In this document: in pieces, positions 56,901-64,000 of the stretch
Numbering within the stretch: position 1 is the first letter of the stretch
Layout: each line of letters starts with the position of its first letter
Source: Bemisia tabaci
Taxonomy: Eukaryota > Arthropoda > Insecta > Hemiptera > Aleyrodidae
Direction: 5' to 3'
NCBI RefSeq assembly: GCF_918797505.1
Contig: NC_092793.1
Location: 87,370,411 to 87,434,410, forward strand
Length of the DNA stretch: 64,000 bases
Translations under genes and position numbers: made by a program
Notes under the pieces: model-generated
Seen by the model: only the letters and a program-made list of their open reading frames with translations
Database searches by the model: none
What the model was told of the DNA's origin: nothing

Positions 56901-59900
56901 GCCTTTCTCCTGGAGTGGCATGTTCACCAAAAATTCTCCCCGCGTGCTACAGCGTTGCTAAGTTCGAAACGTGACAATTCTGTAGGTGGCAATGTGGCAT
57001 TAAAACTGAGCTATGAAGTCGCGCTAAAAAATGCACAATTTTAAGATTTTTTCATGCTTTCTATGTCCTATCATTTTTAACATTCATTGTTGCCAATTTT
57101 TGGATTTTTGAAGTCATCAATTTTTAAAAATCCGCAAATAACATAAAAGGGCTCTAATTTAATTTGAATAAAAATATGTCTAATTGATAGTTCGTTTGAT
57201 TCCACATCCATCGATATATTATACCTCGCACGGAAATGTTTTGTTCATGAGATATGGCCACTTTTGCAAACAGCTCTATGGAGCGACGACGCTTGTTGAG
57301 TCCAGGCAGATAGACATTTTAGCCCACATAAACCCCGGGAAGCCTTAATTCCATATATTCTGGTGTAATTTTTTAATTTTACGCGAAAAGCTGCGAAAAA
57401 TTGATACGGACGCCATATCAATTTTTCGTAGCTTTTCGCGTAGAATTCAAATCTGAAATCAAAAGATACCTCGCCATTTGCAATTTTCGACTTACGGCCC
57501 TCCAAAGCCCCAACATTTTCGGGAGGTCAGGGCCTCCAGGGCTGGTAGGTTCTGTATGGAATGACCCGTATGGCTTATTTGCTCCAAATTACTTTAGAAC
57601 CCCATTTACTTAAAAGAAGTCGTGTATTTTTTGAGGAAAAGAGGGGCAAAAATGTTTTGGGCAAACAGGCCGCACACCATATCAAATCTGCGTAATTATT
57701 CACGTATAATCCATCTTTAATTATAACATACCCTCCCCACTTGAAATTATCGACTTACAGCCCTCCAAATCCCCAAATTTTTTTTTGGGGGTCCTGGCCC
57801 CCTAAATTTTTTGTCAACAGGGGTCATGTGGCATATTAATACAAAGGTTCTCCCAGGATCTCTTACCTCTTCTCCCAGGAGATTTTTAGATTTTGTAATT
57901 ATGATAATTTTACGAGGTCTGTTAGATTAGAAACCGGATTTTGGTGATAGCTAGCCCAGTGTGCATCCGCATTAGGTTTCCTTGGTGTTTCCTGATAGCT
58001 GATAACATATTGAAGAACGCTAAATTCACAGATTTTGCTTGTTTTGATCAGTGTTTATTCTGCGTCATCGTAAGTGCGAGTAAGTCAGGTGCGTTCTGCG
58101 ATTTTCATAATGCAATCAGTGACAGAGTAAAGATTTAACATTAAATTTCGTTTTAAACTCCGTTTTTCATTTTTAACTTGTACTGAGACTTTTGGTAAGC
58201 TAAGTATAGTTCACCAAGATCATTGTATGAGTTGTTCTCACTATTTTGAGTGGGTTAAACGATTCAAAACTGGTCAGGGGATCGTCGAAAATGAGGAGCA
58301 CGGGAATCGACCATCAACGGCAGCTGACATTTGTCATGTGGAAGAAGTGCGGCTAAAAGTGCTCGAAAATGGTCGTTTCGAGCTTGCTGAACAGTGAAAT
58401 ATTTCTGAAGGCTCTGTACATACAATTTTGATAAAATACGTAGACATGCATCGAGTTTCAGATACACTTGCCCCTCGATTGTTGTCCGTTGAACGAAAAT
58501 CCGACCGAATGTCAATTTCCCTTTAGCTGCTTGAATGTTCTAACAATGATCCTAGGATAATTGTAAATGTAAAAGCTCTACAACATTAAAAGTTTGGGGT
58601 TTCATAATTTTTTGCACCTGTACATTTACTATAGATGACATACAAAGATCATTCTTATTGGTCCGGCAGTTCGTCAGAAATAGTGCTTCCAAGATTTTGC
58701 TTGTAGCTGTATAATATAGATAAAAAGTAGTCTGAAAGGGATAGAGAAGTCCTTGCGAACTCCCAGCTAACGGATGATCTTTTATGATCTGAGAATAACC
58801 AAGAGGATTCATGACATTCTGATTATGACTCGGATAAATGAAGTACATCCCTGAACCGGCATGTATATTCGAGATGACAATGTCGACCAATTCTGCCTCT
58901 GACCCTCGATCATTCATTACCACAGCCATGAAATTGATATCTTACAAAGTCAGCAAAAGACTCTCCTCCCTCCTTGAAACGGTCAATTTTAGTGTATTTC
59001 GACCTACGGCCCAGCAAGGTTAGCAGCAAACTCAAAGTAGCTTGATGAAAAACATCAAAATCTCCACCAGCATTCAATATTTGAGTTACAAAGTGAAAAA
59101 ATAATGGGCTAGTAAGGTTATAACAGGGCAAATTCTGTTTAAGGATTGACAGTTGGATAGCAAGTGCCACCATCGAGTGCACCTGATCTACTAACAGGAT
59201 GAGAGGAATTTTCCTGAGAAGTGCTGGCTGCAGATAGTGGGATGGAGGAAGAGGTACGCTGAGTCGTAGAAGGGTCTCGGCATGAAGTGCCAGTGTTCGC
59301 AATATTTGATAGTGAGAAGAACGAAGAGGCCAAAGGAAATGTTAAGGAGCTCGAACGAGAGGCAGTTGGAGGGAAGGTGTTTAACCTTTTGTGCCAAAGT
59401 TGAGTTTTGTGTCACAGGTGTCCAGATGGACAATATTTCAGTTAAGGTGACTGGTGTGGCTGATAAAGAACTTGGCATGGTTGTCTTATCGATGAGAATG
59501 GCTGTTGTCACTACTCCCACTCGCACTCTTTTCTGTAAGGCTTCCAGCAATTGGGCTAAGTAAACTAGCAATTCGGTTCATTTCGATAACAACCTCTCGT
59601 TAGGATTGTCACCTTCAGGAAAGGGCTCCTTTGTAATTCCGATTAGGAAGTGAAATACTTTGGAACGATACACGTTTGAACAATTGTTTAGCTATTAGTC
59701 CTTGTCCACACGAGCGTAGTTTAGTTGAAATTAGTTCTTCGAATTTCGGTTTCGCAGATTAAGTTACGGCCAAGATATAACGAGTTTTAGAAGAAAGTTC
59801 TCCCTTACCGGGAACCGTGCTAGTGTAAACAAGGCCTTAACAAAATCTCTTCTTAAGTAACTAGTTCTGATGAGAACCCTTCAGAACTGTTTGAAACATC

Positions 59901-60168
59901 TTTTGGCTCTATGACCTTTTTGATTTGATGATTGGTGTTCACAGGGAAGAAATTGCAATGCCCCTACTGTGAGCGTCTTTATGGGTATGAAACAAATTTA
60001 AGAGCGCATATACGACAACGACATCAAGGTATTCGCGTGCCATGTCCATTCTGTACGCGAACGTTCACTCGGAATAACACAGTACGGCGTCACATTGCGC
60101 GTGAGCACAAAACGGAACTCAGTCTGAAAGCTTTTCAACAAACGCAAAATCAGAATCACAACCAGTGA
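29841..60168 (+). CDS. chinmo: BTB and two-C2H2 zinc-finger protein, probable Chinmo ortholog
   Basis: Probable nuclear transcription regulator. In Drosophila, Chinmo controls temporal fate of neurons and juvenile/stem-cell identity. Join: 29841-29958, 34515-34738, 42921-43527, 48051-48251, 59945-60168, giving 457 residues. All junctions are GT-AG with matching phases (1, 0, 1, 1). Residues 1-115 are a BTB domain of the insect TTK/BAB type (MDPQQQFCLKWNSFGSN, FKAHRLILAACS, ALLEFMYKGEV). 116-384 is a low-complexity Ser/Pro linker. 385-438 holds two fingers of C-x2-C-x12-H-x4-H: C389, C392, H405, H410 and C417, C420, H433, H438. The MDPQQQFCLKW start, LQVKGLS junction and CPYCERLYGYETNLRAHIRQ finger are as I remember Chinmo. 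The linker is shorter than I recall in flies, so an extra exon may be missed. Introns total about 29 kb and are full of transposons. Confidence 0.92.
31105..31915. mobile_element. Palindromic fold-back element, CAGGGTGGCCCAGACC ends, TA duplication
   Basis: Starts CAGGGTGGCCCAGACCTACC, ends with its complement, with TA on both sides (31103-31104 and 31916-31917). 811 bp, centre near 31500. Shared phrases GACCCCAAGGAATCCGAATT and GGTACGG.AGGTCTGGG link it to 41192-41596 and 54493-55597 (family 1). It lies in Chinmo-like intron 1. Confidence 0.9.
32048..33021 (-). mobile_element. Helitron-like element, family 7, with three tandem units
   Basis: On the minus strand the 3' end is the hairpin GGGCGCCC-GTA-GGGCGCCC, then GGAGCAG and CTAG at 32048 before T. 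That is the Helitron 3' arrangement. Three units of about 170-190 bp share AAATCGG.CC.GTGGTTCTC (about 32595, 32786, 32957). The same AAATCGGCCCGGT core occurs in family 5, so the families are related. The 5' boundary is approximate. Confidence 0.75.
33950..34340 (+). repeat. Degenerate CGATCAATTCATG-type simple repeats
   Basis: Imperfect units of about 27 bp built on TCGATCAATTCATGGGTTTG, strongest at 34040-34140 and weaker to 34340. No coding or element ends were seen. Confidence 0.5.
34515..34738 (+). CDS. chinmo: Chinmo-like exon, main part of BTB
   Basis: Encodes residues 40-114: GVTFKAHRLILAACSKHFQD, the NMSALLEFMYKGEVHVSQE block, and ends KAAEALQ. It contains the conserved HR-LAACS and EFMYKGEV of the dimerisation fold. 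Acceptor TGTCATCAG, donor ACAG|GTATTA (phase 0). Confidence 0.94.
35172..36312. mobile_element. Palindromic fold-back element, TTAGCTTAAAAAGACGC ends
   Basis: TTAGCTTAAAAAGACGCATT on the left pairs with the right end (AATGCGCTTTTTCAAGTCAA). Arms of about 480 bp share GAAACGAGCGTAAAATTTAC, the GCTCCGCCCTCAAAATGTGA segment and others. An internal direct repeat (AGTTCCAAAATGTTCAATTA to GAGTACCAGTA) occurs at 35497 and again near 35692. A family-5 Helitron end abuts the right terminus. Confidence 0.82.
36315..36365 (-). repeat. Family-5 Helitron-like 3' end fragment
   Basis: CTAGGGGGCGACCGCTCC, then AAGGCCCAACCCCC and GGCGCTTCGCGC follows the 3'-terminal GC-rich block of the copy at 39677. The rest of the element is not recognisable beyond about 36365. 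Confidence 0.5.
36955..37795. mobile_element. Inverted-repeat element with three about 180-bp internal repeats
   Basis: The ends share GCAGTTAACGATGCATATTT and CCGATACTCACATTTTT as inverted repeats over about 120 bp. Inside are three tandem units marked CCTCACAACATATT at 37203, 37390 and 37567, each followed by ATCTGAGGTAGAACCGC. This is a TIR-plus-satellite design rather than a simple palindrome. Confidence 0.72.
38307..38572 (-). mobile_element. tRNA-derived SINE
   Basis: The minus strand starts with a tRNA-like head (TTGATCTAATAGTTAGCGC as A-box region, GGTTTCGAGTTCAAATCCTG as B-box), continues through a unique body and an A-rich run, and ends in (ATA/ATT)n at 38307-38332. Head, body and short tandem tail is the usual SINE layout. 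Confidence 0.75.
39208..39600 (+). mobile_element. Single-arm relative of the fold-back at 18896-20457
   Basis: AAGAGCTTAATGCGAAAACG, a C-run, GTTTGGACGAAAAATCGTC, CACATTTTCAAGTTAACTT and TTTTTGAGTCAAAAAA occur in the order of the left arm at 18896. No second arm follows. Either a half element or the progenitor form. Confidence 0.7.
39677..40519 (-). mobile_element. Helitron-like element, family 5, copy 3
   Basis: Collinear with 14824-15667: the 3' end hairpin GGGGGC-GTA-GCCCCC then CTAG before T, a tRNA-like block at 39952-40018, and two tandem units with AAATCGGCCCGGTAGAACGC near 40270 and 40452. It lies in Chinmo-like intron 2. The 5' end is approximate. Confidence 0.75.
40577..42247. mobile_element. 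Palindromic fold-back with another fold-back at its exact centre
   Basis: GAGGTTGGTCCAAAAACGCC on the left pairs with the right end (GGCGTTTTTGGAACAACCTC). Arms of about 610-650 bp meet at TACTTCGTTATATAACGAAG, where the element 41192-41596 is inserted. The right arm has about 33 bp (near 41720-41755) absent from the left. Confidence 0.85.
41192..41596. mobile_element. Family-1 palindrome nested at the centre of another
   Basis: Starts CAGGGTGTCCCAGACCATCC and ends in the near-complement, with TA on both sides (41190-41191 and 41597-41598). 405 bp, shorter than its relatives at 31105 and 54493. Removing it and one TA restores a perfect palindromic centre. Confidence 0.88.
42921..43527 (+). 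CDS. chinmo: Chinmo-like exon, Ser/Pro-rich linker
   Basis: Encodes residues 115-316 plus one base, VKGLSIEHEKLAAAQQEHHD to NPNCAE. Composition is low-complexity and polar, with many Pro, Ser, Thr and Tyr, and no fold was recognised. Acceptor TCTGTTCCAG, donor GAAG|GTAATT (phase 1). At 607 bp it is the largest coding exon. Confidence 0.93.
43715..44213 (+). mobile_element. Helitron-like element, family 6, copy 2
   Basis: Same 5' block (GATACGGGGTTGTTAACGCG, GAACAGGTTCAATCGTGTC, GTGACGTCACAG), two units of the 130-bp repeat (about 43948 and 44077, CCAAGATGGCGGCCGTGG in the second), and the same end: GTTGTCTTCTCAT, hairpin GGGGCACTCCCC, CACGGCTAG at 44213 then T. Intact but short, in Chinmo-like intron 3. 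Confidence 0.8.
44810..45760. mobile_element. Inverted-repeat element flanked by an unusually long 21-25 bp direct repeat
   Basis: Starts GAATGAGTCAGTTAAGT and ends with its exact complement (17-bp TIR with the AP-1-like TGAGTCA). Flanks 44789-44809 and 45761-45781 are identical over 21 bp (TCACATTTGTTTATTTACCT plus C); counting ATTC, identity is 25 bp (44785-44809 and 45757-45781). A TIR element with so long a duplication is not a standard class. The interior holds poly-A-like runs and a smaller MITE. Confidence 0.7.
45250..45537. mobile_element. MITE-like inverted repeat nested in 44810-45760
   Basis: TATAGACCGTATTCGATA on the left is mirrored by TATCAAATACGATCTATT on the right, and TTGGTTCAAAACA by TGTTTTGAACCAA further in. 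A TA duplication is possible but not clear. Confidence 0.55.
45950..46700. mobile_element. Degraded relative of the fold-back at 13368-14509
   Basis: TTCAGAAAATGTAAAACAT, CATAGGGTTTTGTCAACTT, GAGTTACAAGAGCGGAGAGG and the mirror-image right half (CACGACCAAAAAATTTCCCC, GGGCTACAGAG) match the 13368 element. The spacer is longer (about 46270-46560) and mismatches are many, so this is an older copy. Confidence 0.65.
47623..47869 (-). pseudogene. LINE reverse transcriptase fragment (thumb region)
   Basis: The minus frame from 47867 reads DVKKWVTAYFT, a stop, LGLCLNRNETEYMF, then VKLVKFLGIYNDKKLKWD and INRLASMSYEMS. The L-LN--KT--M-F and VKFLGI--D-KL-W-HI pattern is typical of the end of non-LTR reverse transcriptases (Jockey-like). 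Internal stop and truncations; inactive. It lies antisense in Chinmo-like intron 3. Confidence 0.82.
48051..48251 (+). CDS. chinmo: Chinmo-like exon, charged linker before the fingers
   Basis: Encodes residues 317-383 plus one base: DLRVKSEVPSGGESSENGSR, then a K/E/R-rich stretch and TTSTSTPD. VKSE is a possible sumoylation-type motif (psi-K-x-E) by pattern only. Acceptor GTGTTGCAG, donor GACG|GTAAGT (phase 1). Confidence 0.9.
49264..50574. mobile_element. Palindromic fold-back element, CAGGGTTATCCAAAAGTC ends, TA duplication
   Basis: Starts CAGGGTTATCCAAAAGTCAC and ends in its complement, TA on both sides (49262-49263 and 50575-50576). 1311 bp, centre near 49930. Internal order as in 9586-10762 (AAACTTTGGGAATGTTCC, CAAATGGCAAC, TGATACCTCATTCGAAAG). 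It carries several AAAATGGCGGC sites in each arm. Confidence 0.9.
51566..52189. mobile_element. Palindromic element, TGAATGGGCCTGTTGCAAAC ends
   Basis: TGAATGGGCCTGTTGCAAAC at 51566 is mirrored at 52189. Arms of about 240 bp share CGATGAGCGCATCGGCAAAG, GAAGTTATGAGTGCATTTC-type blocks and CGTCGGC-GCCGACG near the loop (51806-51950). It sits in the spacer of the giant inverted repeat. The target duplication is unclear. Confidence 0.8.
52876..53112. mobile_element. MITE with CACTGGAAAAAAAAGCACAT ends, TGT duplication
   Basis: CACTGGAAAAAAAAGCACAT, then TGGATCTAGAG and CAGACTCTT are mirrored at the right end, which finishes CCAGTG at 53112. TGT flanks both sides (52873-52875 and 53113-53115). 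237 bp, nearly all stem. Confidence 0.8.
54493..55597. mobile_element. Family-1 palindromic fold-back, proven TA insertion
   Basis: Starts CAGGGTGTTTCAGACCACCC and ends with its complement, TA on both sides (54491-54492 and 55598-55599). 1105 bp. The matching left arm of the giant repeat, near 48970-48985 (GATGATGTATTAGGAAAA), keeps the empty site with a single TA. Shares GACCCCAAGGAATCCGAATT with 31105 and 41192. Confidence 0.92.
57380..57443. repeat. Hairpin next to a dispersed repeat
   Basis: ACGCGAAAAGCTGCGAAAAA is mirrored at 57420-57442 with a short loop. Nearby 57468-57510 and 57728-57775 both carry the dispersed phrase TTTGCAATTTTCGACTTACG or its variant, also found at 40530-40575. 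Confidence 0.6.
57909..58600 (+). pseudogene. mariner transposase remnant
   Basis: A TIR-like TTTTACGAGGTCTGTTAGAT starts near 57909. One main plus frame then gives NIKFRFKL, TETF, YFEWVKRFKTGQGIVENEEH, GNRPST and NISEGSVHTI, followed by RVSDTLAPRLLSVERK and LLECSNNDP. EWxKRFKxG, GRPST, ISxGSVHTIL and LLECSNNDP are mariner transposase landmarks of the DNA-binding half. In-frame stops occur (for example after LAEQ) and the catalytic half is lost after about 58560. Inactive. Confidence 0.88.
58600..59575 (-). pseudogene. Coding-like stretch, unrecognised
   Basis: The minus strand shows long overlapping open frames (59571-59191, 59302-58910, 58929-58552) reading, for example, LEALQKRVRVGVVTTAILID, VHSMVALAIQLSILKQNLPC, and NAGGDFDVFHQATLSLLLTL. 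The second frame looks helical and HEAT-like. The most plausible reading is one frameshifted coding remnant, but a Ser/Thr-rich alternative frame also exists and the evidence is weak. It lies antisense in Chinmo-like intron 4. Confidence 0.3.
59698..59836. mobile_element. Harbinger-like MITE, TTA duplication
   Basis: Starts GTCCTTGTCCACACGAGCG and ends CGTGCTAGTGTAAACAAGGC plus C, with TTA on both sides (59695-59697 and 59837-59839). 139 bp. It resembles the element at 21060. It lies only 105 bp before the zinc-finger exon acceptor. Confidence 0.78.
59945..60168 (+). CDS. chinmo: Chinmo-like last exon, two C2H2 zinc fingers and stop
   Basis: Encodes residues 384-457. Finger 1 is CPYCERLYGYETNLRAHIRQ ending RH, finger 2 CPFCTRTFTRNNTVRRHIAR ending EH, joined by QGIRVP rather than the usual TGEKP linker. 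A Gln/Asn-rich tail ends at TGA 60166-60168. Acceptor GTTCACAG (phase 1) matches the exon at 48051-48251, 11.7 kb upstream. Confidence 0.95.
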
Positions 60169-62448
60169 GACATATGTTTTATAGATATAGTACCTGAAGC
60201 ACTCGATACTTGATCCAGTTTTACTCGTCTAGTTTTTGTTCTTGCTGTTGCCTATAGACTTCTAATCCTTTCTGTTGTATGCACCTATGTAATAGTACAA
60301 ATGTGGTTTATAAATTTATCCCACTCTCTCAAGAACAACTTTTGAATTTTTTGCCATTTCTTACCTGTGCTTCAACTCTGACAGCTCAGCTACTGTTACT
60401 GCAACGGTGCATTGTTGCCTCTGCATTTGGCTCAGTACACTCTTCAGTGTATTTTCCAAAAAAAATGAGCTATTGTTCTGTTAACCCTCTAGCTTGTAAG
60501 CTGAAAGCATCCTACTCTGCACCTAAATTTGATTTCATTTGTTAGCAAGCTTTCTCATTGATAGGTGTCTCCTTGAAAGTCATCATGAGGAAGTGAGTTA
60601 ATGCATCTTTCCAAGAACTATTAATTCATTTTCTTTTGATGTTCATCCTGTATACTGCTTGGTGATCATTTTACCAAGTGTCGAAAGTGAAAGGCAGTCG
60701 ATGGTTTTACTTTTCTCCGTCAGTTATGCTTCTGATCTGAAAACAATCGTGTTTCATCAGCTTTGCCACTGATTTAAGGACAGCAGTGTTTTTCTAAAAC
60801 TCGAATTCTGCTGTAAAATTCAAAGTTATCAAAATTCGCTCAGTATCTCAAATTACTGAAATTTTCTTCCCCAACCTCTTTTCCTTTATTGTCATATATT
60901 AATGTTCAATAACTAGAAAAAATTTACTATTTCAGTGCCATAAATTGAAAAATACGAAATGATGTCTACTAAATGGTATTTAATTTCTGTCATGGTAATG
61001 CGTTACCCTGTTTTTTATGGCAATTCTACCTAGTAGATATTTAAAATGTGGATTTATATCCCGAGAGTATTATGAGAAGAGCACAACTAACAGTATTATT
61101 ACGAAATAAGTTTTCGTATAAACTTTTTACATGTAGTCAAGTTTCAAAAGTTGTTCTTGTTTGAGGTAGGTTTATTCTTTCCTGAAATGGTTCTAGCATT
61201 CAAAATGCACCCATCATTTCAGCTTCTGTCATCTTTTTCTTTCACTGAATTCCATCATTTTCCCCCAGTGGTTTCATTTATCTTTGTAGGTATTTTATTT
61301 ATTTATTTATTTATTCATTTATCCATTCATTTCAATTTTTTAATTTTTTTTTAAAAAAAAAAAAAGAAAAAAGAAGTTTCTCTCTTCTTATGCCTCTCAC
61401 GGTCACAAGTTGAAGTTTTCAAACCTTTCTTATCATAGCTGTGGAAAAGTTTCAGCTTCACAGGTATTTTATTACACCAATCTCAGTCGACTTTAAGAGG
61501 CTATTCATCTCATTATTGTGGAGCAGAAAAAATCATTTATGGTAGCTTATCATAGTGGTTTACAGCACATGGAGGCCTATGCCATAACACTAATCCCCCC
61601 CCCCCCCATGGTGGATTCCAATCAAATTTTGACAAGTTGGTTCATGGTGCCAGGTAAGTTTTTCTCTGAAAATTACGAAGTGATGAAAACTTTCTCCTAG
61701 ACGTGAAGATTGAAAAACCAACAACCTCAAAATTATTCATTCGGCTGGCGAAGTAAGATTTATAATTGCAATTCAACTTAAATTTATTGAAAAATACATA
61801 CCTCTATAAAATACACATTTATTTTATTATAAAATACTGATTTAACTGTTTACGATATGAAAAATTTCAAAATATCTCCATTTTTCATGTACGTGAACAA
61901 CTTTCTTAAAGTTTTTTGGCTGGAATCAACAACCATTTTATTAATCAATTTTACTCTAAATAGCTGATTTTGACCTCTACTTTTTCAGCTGGTCGAGGAG
62001 TTTCCAAGTTTTTGACATGCCAATGTTGGTATGAAGAAAAATAATTTGTTCCCTTGCCTTGCCATTTGCGGACATTAGATTGTCTTTCTCTAGAGAGCAA
62101 CATTTATGGAAGAGTTTAAGTTTAAAAGACTGAAAGTTTCACTTCTTGTGGAAATTGGTCTTCAACATTCTTTGCTGGTGAGAAAATTCGAAAATTTCGA
62201 TAAACGTCGAGTGTCCCTCTAAATTTTTGTGTTACTTCCATAAAAAAATGCAGAATCAGTTTCTGTAAGCTGCTAATTGTTGTTAGGTCTAAAACCCCTT
62301 CACTCCAAGTCTTCTCCCTCTAAATTGTGACACGTCTTAAAATTTTATTGGGATCCATGTATGAGGGTGGTTGGTGTTTTTGCATAGTCCTCTTTCGCCT
62401 TCTTTCTTAAATGGTTCAGTTTTCCTTTAAACGATAAATTATAATAAA
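60169..62448 (+). other. chinmo: Probable 3' UTR of the Chinmo-like gene
   Basis: AT-rich, no coding or transposon ends recognised. Simple repeats include (TTTA)n at 61295-61325 followed by a T-run and A-run to 61373, and a C-run at 61596-61608. The first clear AATAAA on the plus strand after the stop is at 62443-62448 and would give a UTR of about 2.3 kb. This boundary is a guess. Confidence 0.4.
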
Positions 62449-62670
62449 CTCGGAATTTTCTCCTAAAATCAAGCTTTTTCTAATAATCAATCCAATTTAA
62501 AATTGGTACATAATTTAGAAAATTTAAGTAACTTCTATATTTAGCAGCCTCCAGTATATGCTAATGGATCAGTTGCGCTGGTCACAGAATCGTGTTTTGA
62601 CGCTTGAGTCTGGTAGATTGGCAAAAAATAATGAGATCTGTCTAAAAAGCAACTATCTATGTTCAATAAC

Positions 62671-63067
62671 TGCGTTGTTAAACTCTCTGGTCTGCTTTCT
62701 GGAGGATCGTCTGCGGAGAGCTTGGAGGATTCCCCAGAGACTTAACGTCAGCTAACCGCGTGGTCGTCGTCGTCGGCCGGATTTGTTTACATTTTATGTC
62801 AAATCCAATGAGTCGACGAAATCTTCCATACTTCTCAATTTTCAAAACTTGCATAAGGATAATATAACAGCAGGAAGAGAAACTAGGCTAACCTCACTGC
62901 TACGTCACTCTCCGGTAGGCTTTGACCTCGAGAGATCGGAGAGTTGGAGAGCTGTTCGCAGACTGACGTAGCGTGACGTAGCAGGTCTCCGGGTAATTCC
63001 TCCGAAGTTCAACAACGGTTGTTTACACCTCCGGGTAACTCCGGAGAACCCGGAGTTTAACAACGCA
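62671..63067. mobile_element. MITE with TGCGTTGTTAAACTC ends
   Basis: TGCGTTGTTAAACTCTCTGG on the left is mirrored by CCGGAGTTTAACAACGCA on the right. Internal GGAGG/CTCCG-rich sub-repeats. 62680-62795 is also present at 4044-4145. Confidence 0.7.
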
Positions 63068-63086
63068 CCTAATATTAGCCAAGGTA

Positions 63087-63290
63087 TCGCCCTTCGAAAA
63101 GTCGGGTTTTTGACGTCATCTACCACGGTAATGACATCCTTGGTTTCTTCCACCTTGCTTTCATCAGTCGGCGTGACGCACATTTGCACTGGTCGTTTAA
63201 TGTGAAACTCTGATGAAAGCAAGGTGGAAGAAACCAAGGGTGTCACTGCCGCGGTGGTTGACGTCAAAAACTCGATTTTTCCAAGGGCGA
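63087..63290. mobile_element. MITE, TA duplication, with TGACGTCA sites in both arms
   Basis: TCGCCCTTCGAAAAGTCG is mirrored at the right end (AAGGGCGA), TA on both sides (63085-63086 and 63291-63292). Arms of about 85 bp include TTTTTGACGTCA and TTGGTTTCTTCCACCTTGCT. 204 bp. Confidence 0.82.
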
Positions 63291-63292
63291 TA

Positions 63293-64000
63293 TCTCGGTT
63301 AATATTGAACGTAGAAAGTTGCTGTTTAGACAGATCTTATTATTATAAGCTGATCTACAAGAATCAAGCATCAAAACACGATTGTGTGACCAGCGCAACT
63401 GACCCATTGCTCAGAATGTCCGAAAATTTCCCCTGCTGTTTCTCATAATTAGACTTTTAATCAAATGGCATAATCTACCACCGTATGAAACTCTTCAGAT
63501 TGTTTTTCGTCTGAAAAAAACAGCTAGTCAATTTTTCTCAGATGTCTGATGGGTCCTCTTCCTCCTTTTCTTGCTATGCTTAGGTGGAATAGATCTCGGT
63601 TTTTTTTTTCTTTTATTAATAATAGAGTTGCGTTTTCTCTTTAAGCTTGTACAAAACGCATTTTGTGAGAAGTGGTCGAAGCTGGAAAAAAATGAAGTTA
63701 TTTTTGCTTCAGCAGCACTAAATGGGTGAAAGTTGCTCTGTTAGACATGTGAGAAGAGATTATTTCCTTTCTTTTCAGACGGCAATCAATCATGAAAGTT
63801 TAACTTAGTCGTTTATGCGAGAATTATTCTACCCTAGTGTATTTTTGCCTGCTGAATCAAAAAAATGGCCCTGTTAGTTCCGAGTCACAGAAGTTTCTAC
63901 TGGTTTCTAGAGAGCCATAGCCTCATTGAACATGCCCCATTTGCTCATTCGTGTTCGTTCTTATTTGTTGCTGTCCTATAAAAATGTGTCCAGGCGCACC
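63293..64000. other. Nothing recognised
   Basis: AT-rich sequence to the window end; no coding exon, RNA gene or repeat boundary was seen. Confidence 0.4.

Noticed and set aside
61799..61804. let-7 seed site (TACCTC) in the 3' UTR, as expected for chinmo
   Set aside because: Only a 6-base match without the full CTACCTC. Chance occurrence in 2-4 kb is likely; no miR-125 site was seen.

Overview
This is an insect-like nuclear genome window: AT-rich, with long introns, GT-AG splice sites whose phases match from exon to exon, and a very high load of transposable elements. I recognise two host genes. On the minus strand, a Rieske iron-sulfur protein gene of respiratory complex III (RFeSP/UQCRFS1-like) has four exons between 23004 and 3418; its last exon, which should carry the second cluster-binding box, is not in the window. 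On the plus strand, a BTB plus two-zinc-finger gene has five coding exons between 29841 and 60168. Its BTB sequence and terminal fingers match what I remember of insect Chinmo. The two genes are arranged head to head about 6.8 kb apart. The species is not determined; a hemipteroid insect is only a guess.

Layout. 1-23 kb is the Rieske gene. Its introns hold a 1.3-kb palindrome with tRNA-like sequence in each arm, a broken coding-like stretch around a wide inverted repeat, LINE reverse transcriptase remains, a 32-bp minisatellite split by two transposons, Helitron-like elements with about 130-bp internal repeats, and two more large fold-back elements. 23-29.8 kb is the intergenic gap, with little in it except one TA-flanked MITE. 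29.8-60.2 kb is the Chinmo-like gene. Its introns hold at least ten fold-back, Helitron-like or SINE elements, and intron 4 holds a 7.3-kb nested inverted repeat. 60.2-64 kb is probable 3' UTR and flank with two MITEs.

Most of the window is explained by a few element types. (1) Long palindromic fold-back elements that begin CAGGGT and are flanked by a duplicated TA (9586, 31105, 41192, 49264, 54493). (2) Other long palindromes with different ends (874, 13368, 18896, 35172, 36955, 40577, 51566). (3) Helitron-like non-autonomous elements whose 3' end is a hairpin followed by CTAG and then T (three families). (4) Short TIR elements with TA, TTA or 3-4 bp duplications. (5) tRNA-derived SINE-like sequences. 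(6) Decayed LINE and mariner coding sequence. Nesting is common, and twice the intact arm of a palindrome preserves the empty site and so proves the insertion. No CRISPR array, operon or prokaryotic feature is present. All similarity statements come from reading by eye and memory; no search was run.
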